Of a stretch of 64,000 bases of DNA, positions 1-13,073 are shown one piece after another. Made by a program: the position numbers and the translations under genes. The first letter of the stretch is position 1, and each line of letters opens with the position of its first letter. The DNA is from Elysia crispata (lineage: Eukaryota; Mollusca; Gastropoda; Plakobranchidae). Where the stretch lies: NCBI GenBank assembly GCA_033675545.1, contig JAWDGP010006255.1, forward strand, positions 294,501-358,500, given 5' to 3'. Below the pieces are notes generated by a model that saw nothing but the letters and a program-made list of their open reading frames with translations, did no database searches and had not been told where the DNA came from.

Positions 1-620
1 TCAGGCAGGAACTAAGCCAGGGGTCTTCACGTCTAGTGCTGTCATTATACATTGTACGGAGAAAAACAAACACGATAGGTTTATAAAATAAGCAATTTAA
101 AAAAAGAAAAGAATCCAAATGGCTCTTTCCTTTGTTTTTTTCCAATTCAGCTACGATAAACCAAAACACAAAATCACACAGAAAGAGATACCTTCACTTA
201 AGTGGACATTACTTGCATCGGAGGCTCTGAAACGTTAGATATGAACGTGAAATGTTAAAAAAAAAGAAAAATATCAACAACAAAACACCTATCATTAATG
301 GAGCAGGATTTAAAAAACAAACAGCTCACTAAGGTCTCCATAGTAACCATAGTCCCCACTTAAAACGCAAACACGCTGCAGTTAAATGATGCTTTGTCCA
401 ACACAATAATATTTATATAAAAATTGATTATACAGGACCATGAGCTTCTTGTCATCACAGTCCCATCAAAAGCAGTGACAGCAAAAATTTAAAAACGAGA
501 GCTAATGAGCTGGTAAAGACAGTCGTCTTTCTTTCATCTCTGAGCAACAATCTGAATCGTTGGGTGCATGGCTGTAAGGGTTTTAGGCAAAGCGTGTTGG
601 AACCATTTGATGCATGTATA

Positions 621-624
<4 letters not shown>
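1..624. other. Non-coding, nothing recognised
   Basis: AT-rich sequence with A-runs. No exon-like ORF, RNA gene or repeat could be supported. Confidence 0.6.

Positions 625-690
<66 letters not shown>
625..690. repeat. (TC)33 microsatellite
   Basis: An uninterrupted CT dinucleotide run. An ORF through it on the - strand is only an Arg-Glu repeat and is not a gene. Confidence 0.97.
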
Positions 691-693
<3 letters not shown>

Positions 694-2273
694 GGAAAAA
701 CTTGAACTGTACTTAAGGAAGCCTCGGGTATTCCTCACAAAAAAAAAAAGTCGTTCACATCTCGTACGCGAATGACACACAAGAGGACACCGCTGACGGG
801 ATGCAAAAATTGAAGCATTCATTCTTTGCATTCACTAGGCTAACAATAGTTTTGACACAAATCTCGGTCCACGGAGAGAACTACGTAGTTATACCGCACA
901 CTTGCCACCCAAGTCTAAGGGGACATTAGTGATGTATGAACAAAAATCATGTGATCTTCCAAAATTAGCAATAGTCACGATAAACAAGTTCTTAGCTTGT
1001 GAAACACACTTAGATTTAGAAAGGCCTGCAGTTGTAAGCTACAATTCCTTTCAAATCCTCATGGTATCACCCAGTCGTAAGGCGAAGCCTGATGCAGGCT
1101 GTTTTAGAGAAGGTCTAATCTAGATTCAGATCTAGGCCAGTTGCAGATCGTAGAGAACCTTGATTTAGATTTATATAACGTCTACTGTATCTTGTCTGCT
1201 GTGAAATAAAGCTGCACTGTAAGTATTTAAATCTAATCAAAATCCCTGCTAGATCTAGATTTCTAGATCTATAATCTCTAACCATATATAAATAGAATAA
1301 TCGCAGATCTAGTTAACATTGTATCATAAATTATGAACAACATAGATCTACATAATTTTGGAGCCCCCATGTAGATCTAGATCTAGTATTGAGTAGGCCA
1401 ATATACTTTTTTTTTAAATCGGATTCTAACGAATCGGCTAGGTACTTGTGATATGAGATTGTTGCAAATAGCTTATGGAACCAATTGATCTGTGGCTCCC
1501 CTGACATTATTGCAAAAGCACCTGGCATGTGAGTGAAATTGTTTGCCAATTATAGTTAGAATTGAAGTGCGAAGTGGCATGGTGGACACAAATTGCAAGG
1601 AATTGTTGTGGCTTCACAAAATACTGGTCACAGGGTTGCTGGGGGCATTGAAATTGAGGAAAGAAAGGAATGTCAGGTCAGCTATGGTGTTCCACATGTC
1701 CTTATCGACAAGTCAAGTTTTTGCTTATTTTACCACTATAAATATAATAAAGCCATCCAAAAATAAACAAGATTGATACATGTAAAGTTTATTTTACAAG
1801 TAAAAAAATAATAGATCTTACTTAGATCTACCGTACAAAATGGTTAGATTGAACATGGATTCCACAAAATAACGAATTCCTTGAACTCATCAGTTCTCTC
1901 CTTCTGATTCTCCTTATTCCCTTCTTATTTCTTATTTTTATTCTATGTTTTTGTTGAACTAGTTAAAATTATATCACATTTTCTTTGAACGCTTAGTCCC
2001 AAATTAGAGAAAGAAAATGCTCCCCTCTTAAAAGAATTTGGCAGAAGTAGCCAAGAAAATACCAAGCCTCTGTATATTGTCAATGTACTTCAAAATATTC
2101 ACGAAAACTGTCCCAAATGCAAATTCAGGACCCAAGTGCTAAAAACAGAATTATTTGAACACGGATTCCCCATTGCATTCGAGGAATCCATGCTTCACTG
2201 TATTTCTTTCTCTTTCCTTCCATATCTCAATCTCTGTCTCACTGTCTCTATCTTTGAGCCATCTGTTCTCTCT
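691..2273. other. Non-coding, AGATCT-rich
   Basis: Clusters of tagatctag-type motifs lie at 1,121-1,390 and 1,810-1,830. Short ORFs at 902, 1,331 and 1,543 resemble nothing I know and lack splice or start context. Confidence 0.6.
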
Positions 2274-2332
2274 GAGTATGAAGTTTAGAAGTCCTGTTAG
2301 AATGAGTATGAAGTTTAGAAGTCCTGTTAGAA
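2274..2332. repeat. Two-copy 30-bp direct repeat
   Basis: The unit gagtatgaagtttagaagtc plus 10 further bases occurs twice in direct succession without mismatch. Confidence 0.9.
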
Positions 2333-2450
2333 CAATTTAAAACAGCCATGATAACAACCAAAAAAGACAAAGAATTTGGAACAAATTTATAAATTTTAAA
2401 ATGTTGTGCATATATGATTCACAGTTAAGAAAACAAATTGCTTTGATAAA

Positions 2451-2665
2451 ATTGCAGATATCGGCCCACCTCACGTCGGGCTTCACAATTGAAAGTTTCC
2501 CAACGAAATCGAAACTTGTAGTTTAATGGGATTTTTTAGCAACACAAAAATGCTTATATCTTAAAAGCGATGAATAAAACCTTCATATTCGTGTGCGGCA
2601 TACCAAATTCATTAAGAAAAATACAATTTTAAAGCTAAAGGGTGAGTTGGGCTGATATCTGCAAT
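2451..2665. mobile_element. Short terminal-inverted-repeat element, MITE-like
   Basis: The left end attgcagatatcggcccacc (2,451) is matched by the reverse complement of the right end gggctgatatctgcaat (to 2,665). About 24 bp pair, with two mismatches. The 215-bp body is AT-rich with no ORF. That arrangement is typical of non-autonomous DNA transposons. A target-site duplication is not clear at either edge, so a simple hairpin cannot be excluded. Confidence 0.5.
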
Positions 2666-5600
2666 AATACCATTCACGACTGTTTAAAACCCACTGAAAG
2701 CAGCCCTTTAGTTTTTGGTCAGGCCTACCCCAAGTATCCGCCAGCAGTGGGCGGGTCGGTTATAAATTACCTGTCAAGCTGAGTGGAGCAAACTTAGGAG
2801 ACGATAAACTCTGTGGAGCCAGCACAGCGCCTGCAAACATGTTTGTGCATCACCTGTGGTTCTCGAGATTCACTATTTTCACCAGTTTTTAGATTGTAAT
2901 ATCTCGCTATTACTTTTTCAAAATTTGTTGTGCTTATATTCATTTTGAAGCTCCAGTTTTGACCAACACAACGCAATAACTTTCACCGTACAGAAATAAG
3001 ATTATTTTTAATTATACCTAAGCGTTAACGCCGTGAATAAAAAATGCTTGAATTTATAATTATGATAATGCGCTTGTTTCAGAATGAATATTTCCTAAAC
3101 AAAACAATATTTTTACTTCAAACCCATTTTATAGCATAAAACATTTCAATAATTATTGCCGGCAAAGAGTTTACATGGGATTTTATATGATTTTTTGAAA
3201 ATATATCATGTCGAAAACCAAACATTTCGTGTATTCTTATGACTTAGGAGACATAATTTTCTTATCGGGAGTTTATATTTTTCGGGAAGTCTACTAGATC
3301 TAACGTCGTAAAAACTATAGGCTTTCCTATACCATCAAAATGAATGTTTGCACATGATATCGAAACAATTTTAAATTGTTGGCCTATCACTGTCAATCAT
3401 ATTACTCTAGATCTAGATTTAGATTAAACCTTATTCTAAACCGTAATCTAAATTTATTATCAAGTTATAAAACTAAGTCTATTTTCTGTGACCATACGAA
3501 TTTATCATTTTTCTCTGATAGATCACAAATTTTGTAAAATTCTTCTCAAGAGAATGATGGTACTATATCGAGAACCAATCAAAGAAGAGCCGCGATACCA
3601 CTCAGAATATAGAGATAAACAGTAAACTTAGGAGACAAAGAATAAAGAATTTTAACTGGGTAGCTGTGTAAAAAGGTCGTGATCGGAAACTTAAATCAAG
3701 ATAGCTATAGAACTAAGAACTCTTCGCAGTTGCCGTTTGGTAGGTGCATTATTCAGCATATTGATGAATCACTGGCGAAATTTCATCATAAAATATTGTT
3801 CCAAAAGCTTCATTTGGCATCCTTAAAATTGTCATCCCTGTAATGAAATGCAGCTACGACCAACTTCCAGAGCATCAAAACTGCTCTGCATTTCTTTCAG
3901 TTTAAGAGATAAAACTTCCATTGTTTTTCCCAATACTAAAGGAATATGTTTCCCTTCATATTATATGCTTTCCGTTAACATTGATGCGGTCAGTTGGATT
4001 ATATGCAAGTTTAAACATTAGAAACAATGTGTCTAAAACACCCCCAGCTCAAAATCGGGAATTCTTGTTCACCCAGCGGTTGACCTCTTGACCTGATCAG
4101 GTTACTGAGAGCGGCTGGCGAACTAAAGGGCCGCCTCTTAACAGCTGTGCATTGCTTCTTCTTACTGCTAGGCTATCTCTTTTATTAGTAAATTAGTCTC
4201 TTCCTGCAGACTAAAGTTATCAATTCTGACAAATGATTCTGTTTAAACCTTTTTTTACCCATCTCTTGCCTTAGTTGCTTTGAAGTATATGTTATTGCAA
4301 TGTTTTCATTTTTTGGCATTTTATGTGATTTATTCGCTTATTCTTAATTATGGATGTCAAAGGTTTTGAAAAGTCATTTTTTACTCCCTAAATTGACTTA
4401 GCAGAATTATTCAAACTGTTAAATATTTGGCACAGAAACTTTAAGCATTTGCAGTCTGATTAGAATCTCAAGAAGCTGCAGACACACAGCATTTTGTGGG
4501 AACTCTTAGCTTTTTAATATTAGTAACAAGAATTTAGCAGGATCTGAAAATAGAAACTTAAAGCACAGAACTAGCTGACTTCCTACTTTGAATGCGTATC
4601 AAGTCAGAGCTATGTCCCTCCTTTTCTCTGTCAGTGTGTCTGTCTCTCATACCTTAATCCCTCTGCCTCTCTGATTGAATCTGAATGTATTTATTATTGA
4701 CACAGTATTCTAACCTGTGTACATGTTTGAGTTAATTGTCTTATAATCTTCATATTATATAAATCTTATCTTTGGCTTGCACCACAAACATTGACATAAA
4801 CCTTTTTGTCTCATATTGGAGGATTGAATCAACTGTGCATTCATGAAACACTTCGAATCTCTCCAAGACTTTGATTTAACCTTGAAGGTTTCAATAGCTA
4901 AAATGAGCATATGTTTAGGCAGAGTAGAGTCAAAGAGGCTGACAACAACGTGATCCTCTGGCAACTCTACAGGACAAAAACTAAAAGGTGAAGGCCCTGT
5001 GCGTTTCACAGCACCTCTCATAATTTCATGGAAAAAGTCACAACAAATTTACTTGTTTTTCTATCACAGCCTTAATGCAGTTCATGCCTTTATCAATCTA
5101 CTCCTTGGATTCTTGAGTTGACCTTACTGGGTCCAAAAGTTTAGTCATCAATTGTCAGTTTATCTTGCAGTCATATCACTATCATTATTGCTCTTGGATT
5201 TTCTTTGGGAACTTCGAGGACTAGATAATAGAGAATTAAGCATTTTAAATTACCATGAGCACGTCATCTTGTGACAAACAAAAAATCTAAACAGCGTTTT
5301 CATCATCTAGTGAAATGAAGTTTGATGATACATGTATACACACCATAAATAAGATAGTTTGTTTTAAATCAGTGAACACATTAAGTCTGGGTCAACCAGC
5401 AGCAACAGTTATTAAGCCAGAAGTGGTTAGATATTACATGTTGTGGTTGCACCCCTTACATTTGAGAGGAGAAAAATCTCAAAACACTATACTGAGAAGC
5501 TTGTTATTATAACTTACTCGTGAAGCTTTGCATGGGCTGAACATTGTGTCTTTACCTCAAATAAAAAACGTTGACCCATAATAATGTTGACCAGCGCTGC

Positions 5601-6907
5601 GGAGAGAAATGATTTATGATCTGGCAAAGCTAGAGTTTCTAAAAGCTGTAACCATGTGAATACATTTTCAAGATAAATGATGCTCTGTTAACATATAACC
5701 CTCTTGGTTAAAACAGTTTAAATCATTCACAAGCTGCCTCTTCGGTTAAATCATTTCATGCTTTTAAAGTTTTAATTAGTCTTTATAACGTTATGTGTCC
5801 CCAGGGTTTAATCACATAAAGAGTTTTAGAAGTTTAAAAAGCTTAGAATTCTGAGAATTCTTTTTTTTTTTTTTGTCCTTTTTTGTGGCTCAATCAGACA
5901 GAAAATGGCAACATTTCAGATCTAACGCTATCCATGGCCTTGCTTATGATCACAAAAACACATGTACACACATAAATTCAGAAATTTTATTTCACTCCAG
6001 AAAAGGGCAACTTGATGAAATATTTTTAAGAATTTTAATTTAAGAAAAGAGCACTATAAAAAAGATTTAGAAATACAGAAAAGTCAACTCTCCTTGCTGT
6101 TTGCTCTTTATCAAGAATTCAGTTTATTCAGTTCATCAGCTTGGAGCTCAAACAACAAAATAGCTTTAAATATTTCAAATCAAAGTCTGCTGTCGTCAAA
6201 TCACCAGTCTCTTTAGCTTTACACATGTATCATGACTCAATAGGACAATTATAGCTCAAAGTGAATTATATGCAACATTATGAATAATGAAAATTATTGC
6301 ATATAGAAAATAGTTCCAGTATATTGTTTGTAGCTCAAGCTAGACGTGCTAATGGGTCATGTGCCTTGGTTTATCTATCAGATGTCCACGCTAATCTTTC
6401 AAGGCCCATCATTGATAACATTCATTTTGCGAAAATAATAATAAAAAGTTTGGTAACAGAAACTTGGATGTTTGAGCATAAAAAATTGGTCAGGCTAATG
6501 ACGTTCGTTAGAACTGTGGAGGCTAGTGAGAGCCTGATACTGCCGTGACCCAAGATCTCGTGAGACTTGCCTGTCTCGGCTTGAGGAGTTCAGCAGGGAC
6601 ACACCAGGGGTAAAACAAGGCAGACGTCGATTCTCTGCTGTTTTGAATGGTACAGTTATGCATGTAATTGAAGCTTTGTATACACCAAGATATTTAATTT
6701 CAAAGTGGATAAAAAGGTCATATATTGTAAAGTTTTATCTGTATGGGTCTCGAGCTGAAAAACAAACATGCGGAATAATATTGCCCGAATCATCATAGCT
6801 TTGAGTGTCTCTTGATTACAAGCAGAAGAAGGATGGTGTCACTAGTCACTGATTAATGGTCTAAGACCTGGAGAGACACTAGTATCTCTCACGACTGTCC
6901 CACCACT
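2666..6907. other. Non-coding, nothing recognised
   Basis: AT-rich sequence. The string cttaggagac recurs at about 2,792, 3,243 and 3,629, possibly from old mobile DNA. ORFs at 4,755-5,021 (-) and 6,297-6,548 (+) are unrecognised and short. Confidence 0.55.
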
Positions 6908-8457
6908 ATTGTTACATCAATGTTAAAAGTGAGTTTCACTGTCCACACATGGTGGCCTCTCGGTGCCACATTGTCCTAAGTCCGCCACGATTGTTACATC
7001 AATGTTAAAAGTGAGTTTCACTGTCAACACATGGTGGCCTCTCGGTGCCACATTGTCCTAAGTCCGCCACGATTGTTACATCAATGTTAAAAGTGAGTTT
7101 CACTGTCAACACATGGTGGCCTCTCGGTGCCACATTGTTCTAAGTCCGCCACGATTGTTACACCAATGTTAAAAGTGAGTTTCACTGTCAACACATGGTG
7201 GCCTCTCGGTGCCACATTGTCCTAAGTCCGCCACGATTGTTACATCAATGTTAAAAGTGAGTTTCACTGTCAACACATGGTGGCCTCTCGGTGCCACATT
7301 GTCCTAAGTCCGCCACGATTGTTACATCAATGTTAAAAGTGAGTTTCACTGTCAACACATGGTGGCCTCTCGGTGCCACATTGTCCTAAGTCCGCCACGA
7401 TTGTTACATCAATGTTAAAAGTGAGTTTCACTGTCAACACATGGTGGCCTCTCGGTGCCACATTGTCCTAAGTCCGCCACGATTGTTACATCAATGTTAA
7501 AAGTGAGTTTCACTGTCAACACATGGTGGCCTCTCGGTGCCACATTGTCCTAAGTCCGCCACGATTGTTACATCAATGTTAAAAGTGAGTTTCACTGTCA
7601 ACACATGGTGGCCTCTCGGTGCCACATTGTCCTAAGTCCGCCACGATTGTTACACCAATGTTAAAAGTGAGTTTCACTGTCAACACATGGTGGCCTCTCG
7701 GTGCCACATTGTCCTAAGTCCGCCACGATTGTTACATCAATGTTAAAAGTGAGTTTCACTGTCAACACATGGTGGCCTCTCGGTGCCACATTGTCCTAAG
7801 TCCGCCACGATTGTTACATCAATGTTAAAAGTGAGTTTCACTGTCAACACATGGTGGCCTCTCGGTGCCACATTGTCCTAAGTCCGCCACGATTGTTACA
7901 TCAATGTTAAAAGTGAGTTTCACTGTCCACACATGGTGGCCTCTCGGTGCCACATTGTCCTAAGTCCGCCACGATTGTTACATCAATGTTAAAAGTGAGT
8001 TTCACTGTCAACACATGGTGGCCTCTCGGTGCCACATTGTCCTAAGTCCGCCACGATTGTTACATCAATGTTAAAAGTGAGTTTCACCGTCAACACATGG
8101 TGGCCTCTCGGTGCCACATTGTCCTAAGTCCGCCACGATTGTTACATCAATGTTAAAAGTGAGTTTCACTGTCCACACATGGTGGCCTCTCGGTGCCACA
8201 TTGTCCTAAGTCCGCCACGATTGTTACATCAATGTTAAAAGTGAGTTTCACTGTCAACACATGGTGGCCTCTCGGTGCCACATTGTCCTAAGTCCGCCAC
8301 GATTGTTACATCGATGTTAAAAGTGAGTTTCACTGTTTACATATGATGGCCACTCGGTGCCACATTGTACTAAGTCCGCCACGATTGTTACATCGATGTT
8401 AAAAGTGAGTTTCACTGTTTACACATGATGGCCACTCGGTGCCACATTGTACTAAGT
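6908..8457. repeat. 82-bp minisatellite, 19 copies
   Basis: The unit starts attgttacatcaatgttaaa and ends taagtccgccacg. The period is exactly 82 bp over 18 intervals. Internal copies differ at very few sites (caacacatgg/ccacacatgg, tcaatg/ccaatg). The last two copies are more diverged (tttacatatgatggccactc), the usual picture of array edges. Confidence 0.97.
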
Positions 8458-9418
8458 CTTTGTAACGGACTCGGTACACTTGCCCTTGGAGAAGGGAGGG
8501 GAATAAACCACAGCTTGTTTAGAACAAACTAAGAAAAGTGTGGTCGTAACTATTTCGCCCTGTGATAGATACAGTGAAAGTTCCACTGGTGAGCTTCCAG
8601 TATAGTGCTGTATGACGAAGTGTGCGTGTGAAGTGTACGAGATCATTCTATGTACCGCTTGAATGGTTGAGATGAGTTGTTGCGGATTTTGTATCCATGC
8701 ACTATTCTGTTATTAGCAGAGGATCTGAAAGATACTTGATGGCTGTACTTGGTTTCCCCTGTGCACGCCTTGGGGAGATTGCGCTGAACTCGGATCGAGG
8801 TTATTGAAACTTTCCCAGAGCTACCGGTGAGAAAAGCAGGTGTGCCATGCGACTTCTAGTCCTATGAGACCAAACTACTGTAGCTTTTGCCTCATAGCTT
8901 TAAATAAATCAACAAATATCGATCGATTGCTGGCGGCTTAGACTTTTAAAGTCTATTTCATTCTCGTTAAAATACTTTTAAGAATAGACCTGAGTAAGAA
9001 AATGTATTGAATCTATAGGAGCCTCAAACGTATAATTATATTTACTTTCATCCTGATATTAAAAAGCTTTTTCAAAACTTAATAAGTGTAGTGAGTTCCA
9101 TAGTGGTTGATATAAAGGTAACGAGAGTTGATTTCCATGAAGCGTGACCAAGTTTTAAATAACAAATAGATATATTATACACCGACTGATCTAGCGTGGA
9201 GAGCAGATTTCGTAATTCTTTTATTAACCATGCCCAGCTGAATGTGGGGAACTGTGACACTAGCGCCCCGCGACCTACTTGTAAAGTATGTAGATCTGTG
9301 TTCTGTTCAACTTCAAGCAGTTTGATGACGAGATGAAGAGCTTGTGGCAGTGTTTGTCTTCGAAGAGCTTAGGAAACTTAAAACTATACTTAAGAGCTCA
9401 GCAAAGACTTACTCTGTA
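8458..9418. other. Spacer between two minisatellites, nothing recognised
   Basis: Unique sequence without supported features. An ATG at 9,333 enters the 54-bp array in frame but has no known N-terminal domain behind it. Confidence 0.55.
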
Positions 9419-12400
9419 CCCTCGTCCCTATACTGTCCATCACAATAGCAACTCTATAGTCTCTACCCTTGCTCCTAATCCCTATACTGGCCGTCACTAT
9501 AGCAACTCTCTTGTCTCTACCCTTGCTCCTAATCCCTATACTGTCCATCACTATAGCAACTCTCTTGTCTCTACCCTTGCTCCTAATCTCTATACTGGCC
9601 GTCACTATAGCAACTCTCTTGTCTCTACCCTTGCTCCTAATCTCTATACTGGCCGTCACTATAGCAACTCTCTTGTCTCTACCCTTGCTCCTAATCCCTA
9701 TACTGTCCATCACTATAGCAACTCTCTTGTCTCTACCCTTGCTCCTAATCTCTATACTGTCCATCACTATAGCAACTCTCTTGTCTCTACCCTTGCTCCT
9801 AATCTCTATACTGTCCATCACTATAGCAACTCTCTTGTCTCTACCCTTGCTCCTAATCTCTATACTGGCCGTCACTATAGCAACTCTCTTGTCTCTACCC
9901 TTGCTCCTAATCCCTATACTGGCCGTCACTATAGCAACTCTCTTGTCTCTACCCTTGCTCCTAATCCTTATACTGGCCGTCACTATAGCAACTCTCTTGT
10001 CTCTACCCTTGCTCCTAATCTCTATACTGGCCGTCACTATAGCAACTCTCTTGTCTCTACCCTTGCTCCTAATCCTTATACTGGCCGTCACTATAGCAAC
10101 TCTCTTGTCTCTACCCTTGCTCCTAATCCTTATACTGGCCGTCACTATAGCAACTCTCTTGTCTCTACCCTTGCTCCTAATCCTTATACTGGCCGTCACT
10201 ATAACAACTCTCTTGTCTCTTCCCTTGCTCCCAATCCTTATACTGGCCGTCACTATAGCAACTCTCTTGTCTCTACCCTTGCTCCTAATCTCTATACTGG
10301 CCGTCACTATAGCAACTCTCTTGTCTCTACCCTTGCTCCTAATCCCTATACTGGCCGTCACTATAGCAACTCTCTTGTCTCTACCCTTGCTCCTAATCCC
10401 TATACTGGCCGTCACTATAGCAACTCTCTTGTCTCTACCCTTGCTCCTAATCCTTATACTGGCCGTCACTATAGCAACTCTCTTGTCTCTACCCTTGCTC
10501 CTAATCCTTATACTGGCCGTCACTATAGCAACTCTCTTGTCTCTACCCTTGCTCCCAATCCTTATACTGGCCGTCACTATAGCAACTCTCTTGTCTCTTC
10601 CCTTGCTCCTAATCCCTATACTGTCCATCACTATAGCAACTCTCTTGTCTCTACCCTTGCTCCTAATCCCTATACTGGCCGTCACTATAGCAACTCTCTT
10701 GTCTCTACCCTTGCTCCTAATCCCTATACTGGCCGTCACTATAGCAACTCTCTTGTCTCTACCCTTGCTCCTAATCCCTATACTGGCCGTCACTATAGCA
10801 ACTCTCTTGTCTCTACCCTTGCTCCCAATCCTTATACTGGCCGTCACTATAGCAACTCTCTTGTCTCTACCCTTGCTCCCAATCCTTATACTGGCCGTCA
10901 CTATAGCAACTCTCTTGTCTCTTCCCTTGCTCCTTATCCCTATACTGTCCATCACTATAGCAACTCTCTTGTCTCTTCCCTTGCTCCTAATCCCTATACT
11001 GTCCATCACTATAGCAACTCTCTTGTCTCTACCCTTGCTCCTAATCTCTATACTGGCCGTCACTATAGCAACTCTCTTGTCTCTACCCTTGCTCCTAATC
11101 CCTATACTGGCCGTCACTATAGCAACTCTCTTGTCTCTACCCTTGTTCCTAATCCCTATACTGGCCGTCACTATAGCAACTCTCTTGTCTCTACCCTTGC
11201 TCCTAATCCCTATACTGGCCGTCACTATAGCAACTCTCTTGTCTCTACCCTTGCTCCTAATCCCTATACTGGCCGTCACTATAGCAACTCTCTTGTCTCT
11301 ACCCTTGCTCCTAATCCCTATACTGGCCGTCACTATAGCAACTCTCTTGTCTCTACCCTTGCTCCTAATCCCTATACTGGCCGTCACTATAGCAACTCTC
11401 TTGTCTCTACCCTTGCTCCTAATCCCTATACTGGCCGTCACTATAGCAACTCTCTTGTCTCTACCCTTGCTCCTAATCCCTATACTGGCCGTCACTATAG
11501 CAACTCTCTTGTCTCTACCCTTGCTCCTAATCCCTATACTGGCCGTCACTATAGCAACTCTCTTGTCTCTACCCTTGCTCCTAATCCCTATACTGGCCGT
11601 CACTATAGCAACTCTCTTGTCTCTACCCTTGCTCCTAATCTCTATACTGGCCGTCACTATAGCAACTCTCTTGTCTCTACCCTTGCTCCTAATCCCTATA
11701 CTGGCCGTCACTATAGCAACTCTCTTGTCTCTACCCTTGCTCCTAATCCCTATACTGGCCGTCACTATAGCAACTCTCTTGTCTCTACCCTTGCTCCTAA
11801 TCCCTATACTGGCCGTCACTATAGCAACTCTCTTGTCTCTACCCTTGCTCCTAATCTCTATACTGGCCGTCACTATAGTAACTCTCTTGTCTCTACCCTT
11901 GCTCCTAATCCCTATACTGTCCATCACTATAGCAACTCTCTTGTCTCTACCCTTGCTCCTAATCTCTATACTGGCCGTCACTATAGTAACTCTCTTGTCT
12001 CTACCCTTGCTCCTAATCCCTATACTGGCCGTCACTATAGCAACTCTCTTGTCTCTACCCTTGCTCCTAATCTCTATACTGGCCGTCACTATAGTAACTC
12101 TCTTGTCTCTACCCTTGCTCCTAATCCCTATACTGGCCGTCACTATAGCAACTCTCTTGTCTCTACCCTTGCTCCTAATCTCTATACTGGCCGTCACTAT
12201 AGTAACTCTCTTGTCTCTACCCTTGCTCCTAATCCCTATACTGTCCATCACTATAGCAACTCTCTTGTCTCTACCCTTGCTCCTAATCTCTATACTGGCC
12301 GTCACTATAGTAACTCTCTTGTCTCTACCCTTGCTCCTAATCCCTATACTGGCCGTCACTATAGCAACTCTCTTGTCTCTATTGTCTCTACCCTTGCTCC

Positions 12401-13073
12401 TAATCTCTATACTGGCCGTCACTATAGTAACTCTCTTGTCTCTACCCTTGCTCCTAATCCCTATACTGGCCGTCACTATAGCAACTCTCTTGTCTCTACC
12501 CTTGCTCCTAATCCCTATACTGGCCGTCACTATAGCAACTCTCTTGTCTCTACCCTTGCTCCTAATCCCTATACTGGCCGTCACTATAGCAACTCTCTTG
12601 TCTCTACCCTTGCTCCTAATCTCTATACTGGCCGTCACTATAGCAACTCTCTTGTCTCTACCCTTGCTCCTAATCCCTATACTGGCCGTCACTATAGCAA
12701 CTCTCTTGTCTCTACCCTTGCTCCTAATCTCTATACTGGCCGTCACTATAGCAACTCTCTTGTCTCTACCCTTGCTCCTAATCCCTATACTGGCCGTCAC
12801 TATAGCAACTCTCTTGTCTCTACCCTTGCTCCTAATCCTTATACTGGCCGTCACTATAGCAACTCTCTTGTCTCTACCCTTGCTCCTAATCTCTATACTG
12901 GCCGTCACTATAGCAACTCTCTTGTCTCTACCCTTGCTCCTAATCCTTATACTGTCCATCACTATAGCAACTCTCTTGTCTCTACCCTTGCTCCTAATCC
13001 CTATACTGGCCGTCACTATAGCAACTCTCTTGTCTCTACCCTTGCTCCTAATCCCTATACTGGCCGTCACAAG
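9419..13073. repeat. 54-bp minisatellite, about 67 copies
   Basis: The unit runs cctatactggccgtcactat, agcaactctcttgtctctac, then ccttgctcctaatc. Sites vary in a few fixed ways: ggccgt or tccat, ccctat, tctat or cttat, and tagcaa or tagtaa. One copy near 12,375 carries an extra tattgtctc. Because 54 is a multiple of three and the unit lacks stops in three frames, open frames of over 1,200 codons run through on both strands; I do not regard them as genes. The first copy (9,421) and the last are diverged. Confidence 0.97.

Noticed and set aside
4755..5021. 88-codon - strand ORF with cysteines near its end (CQCLWC)
   Set aside because: The cysteine pattern fits no family I can name, and there is no supporting exon structure; chance is more likely.
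6908..8457. Regular repeat array considered as a CRISPR
   Set aside because: The repeat is continuous with no unique spacers, the unit is 82 bp, and the setting is an animal genome.
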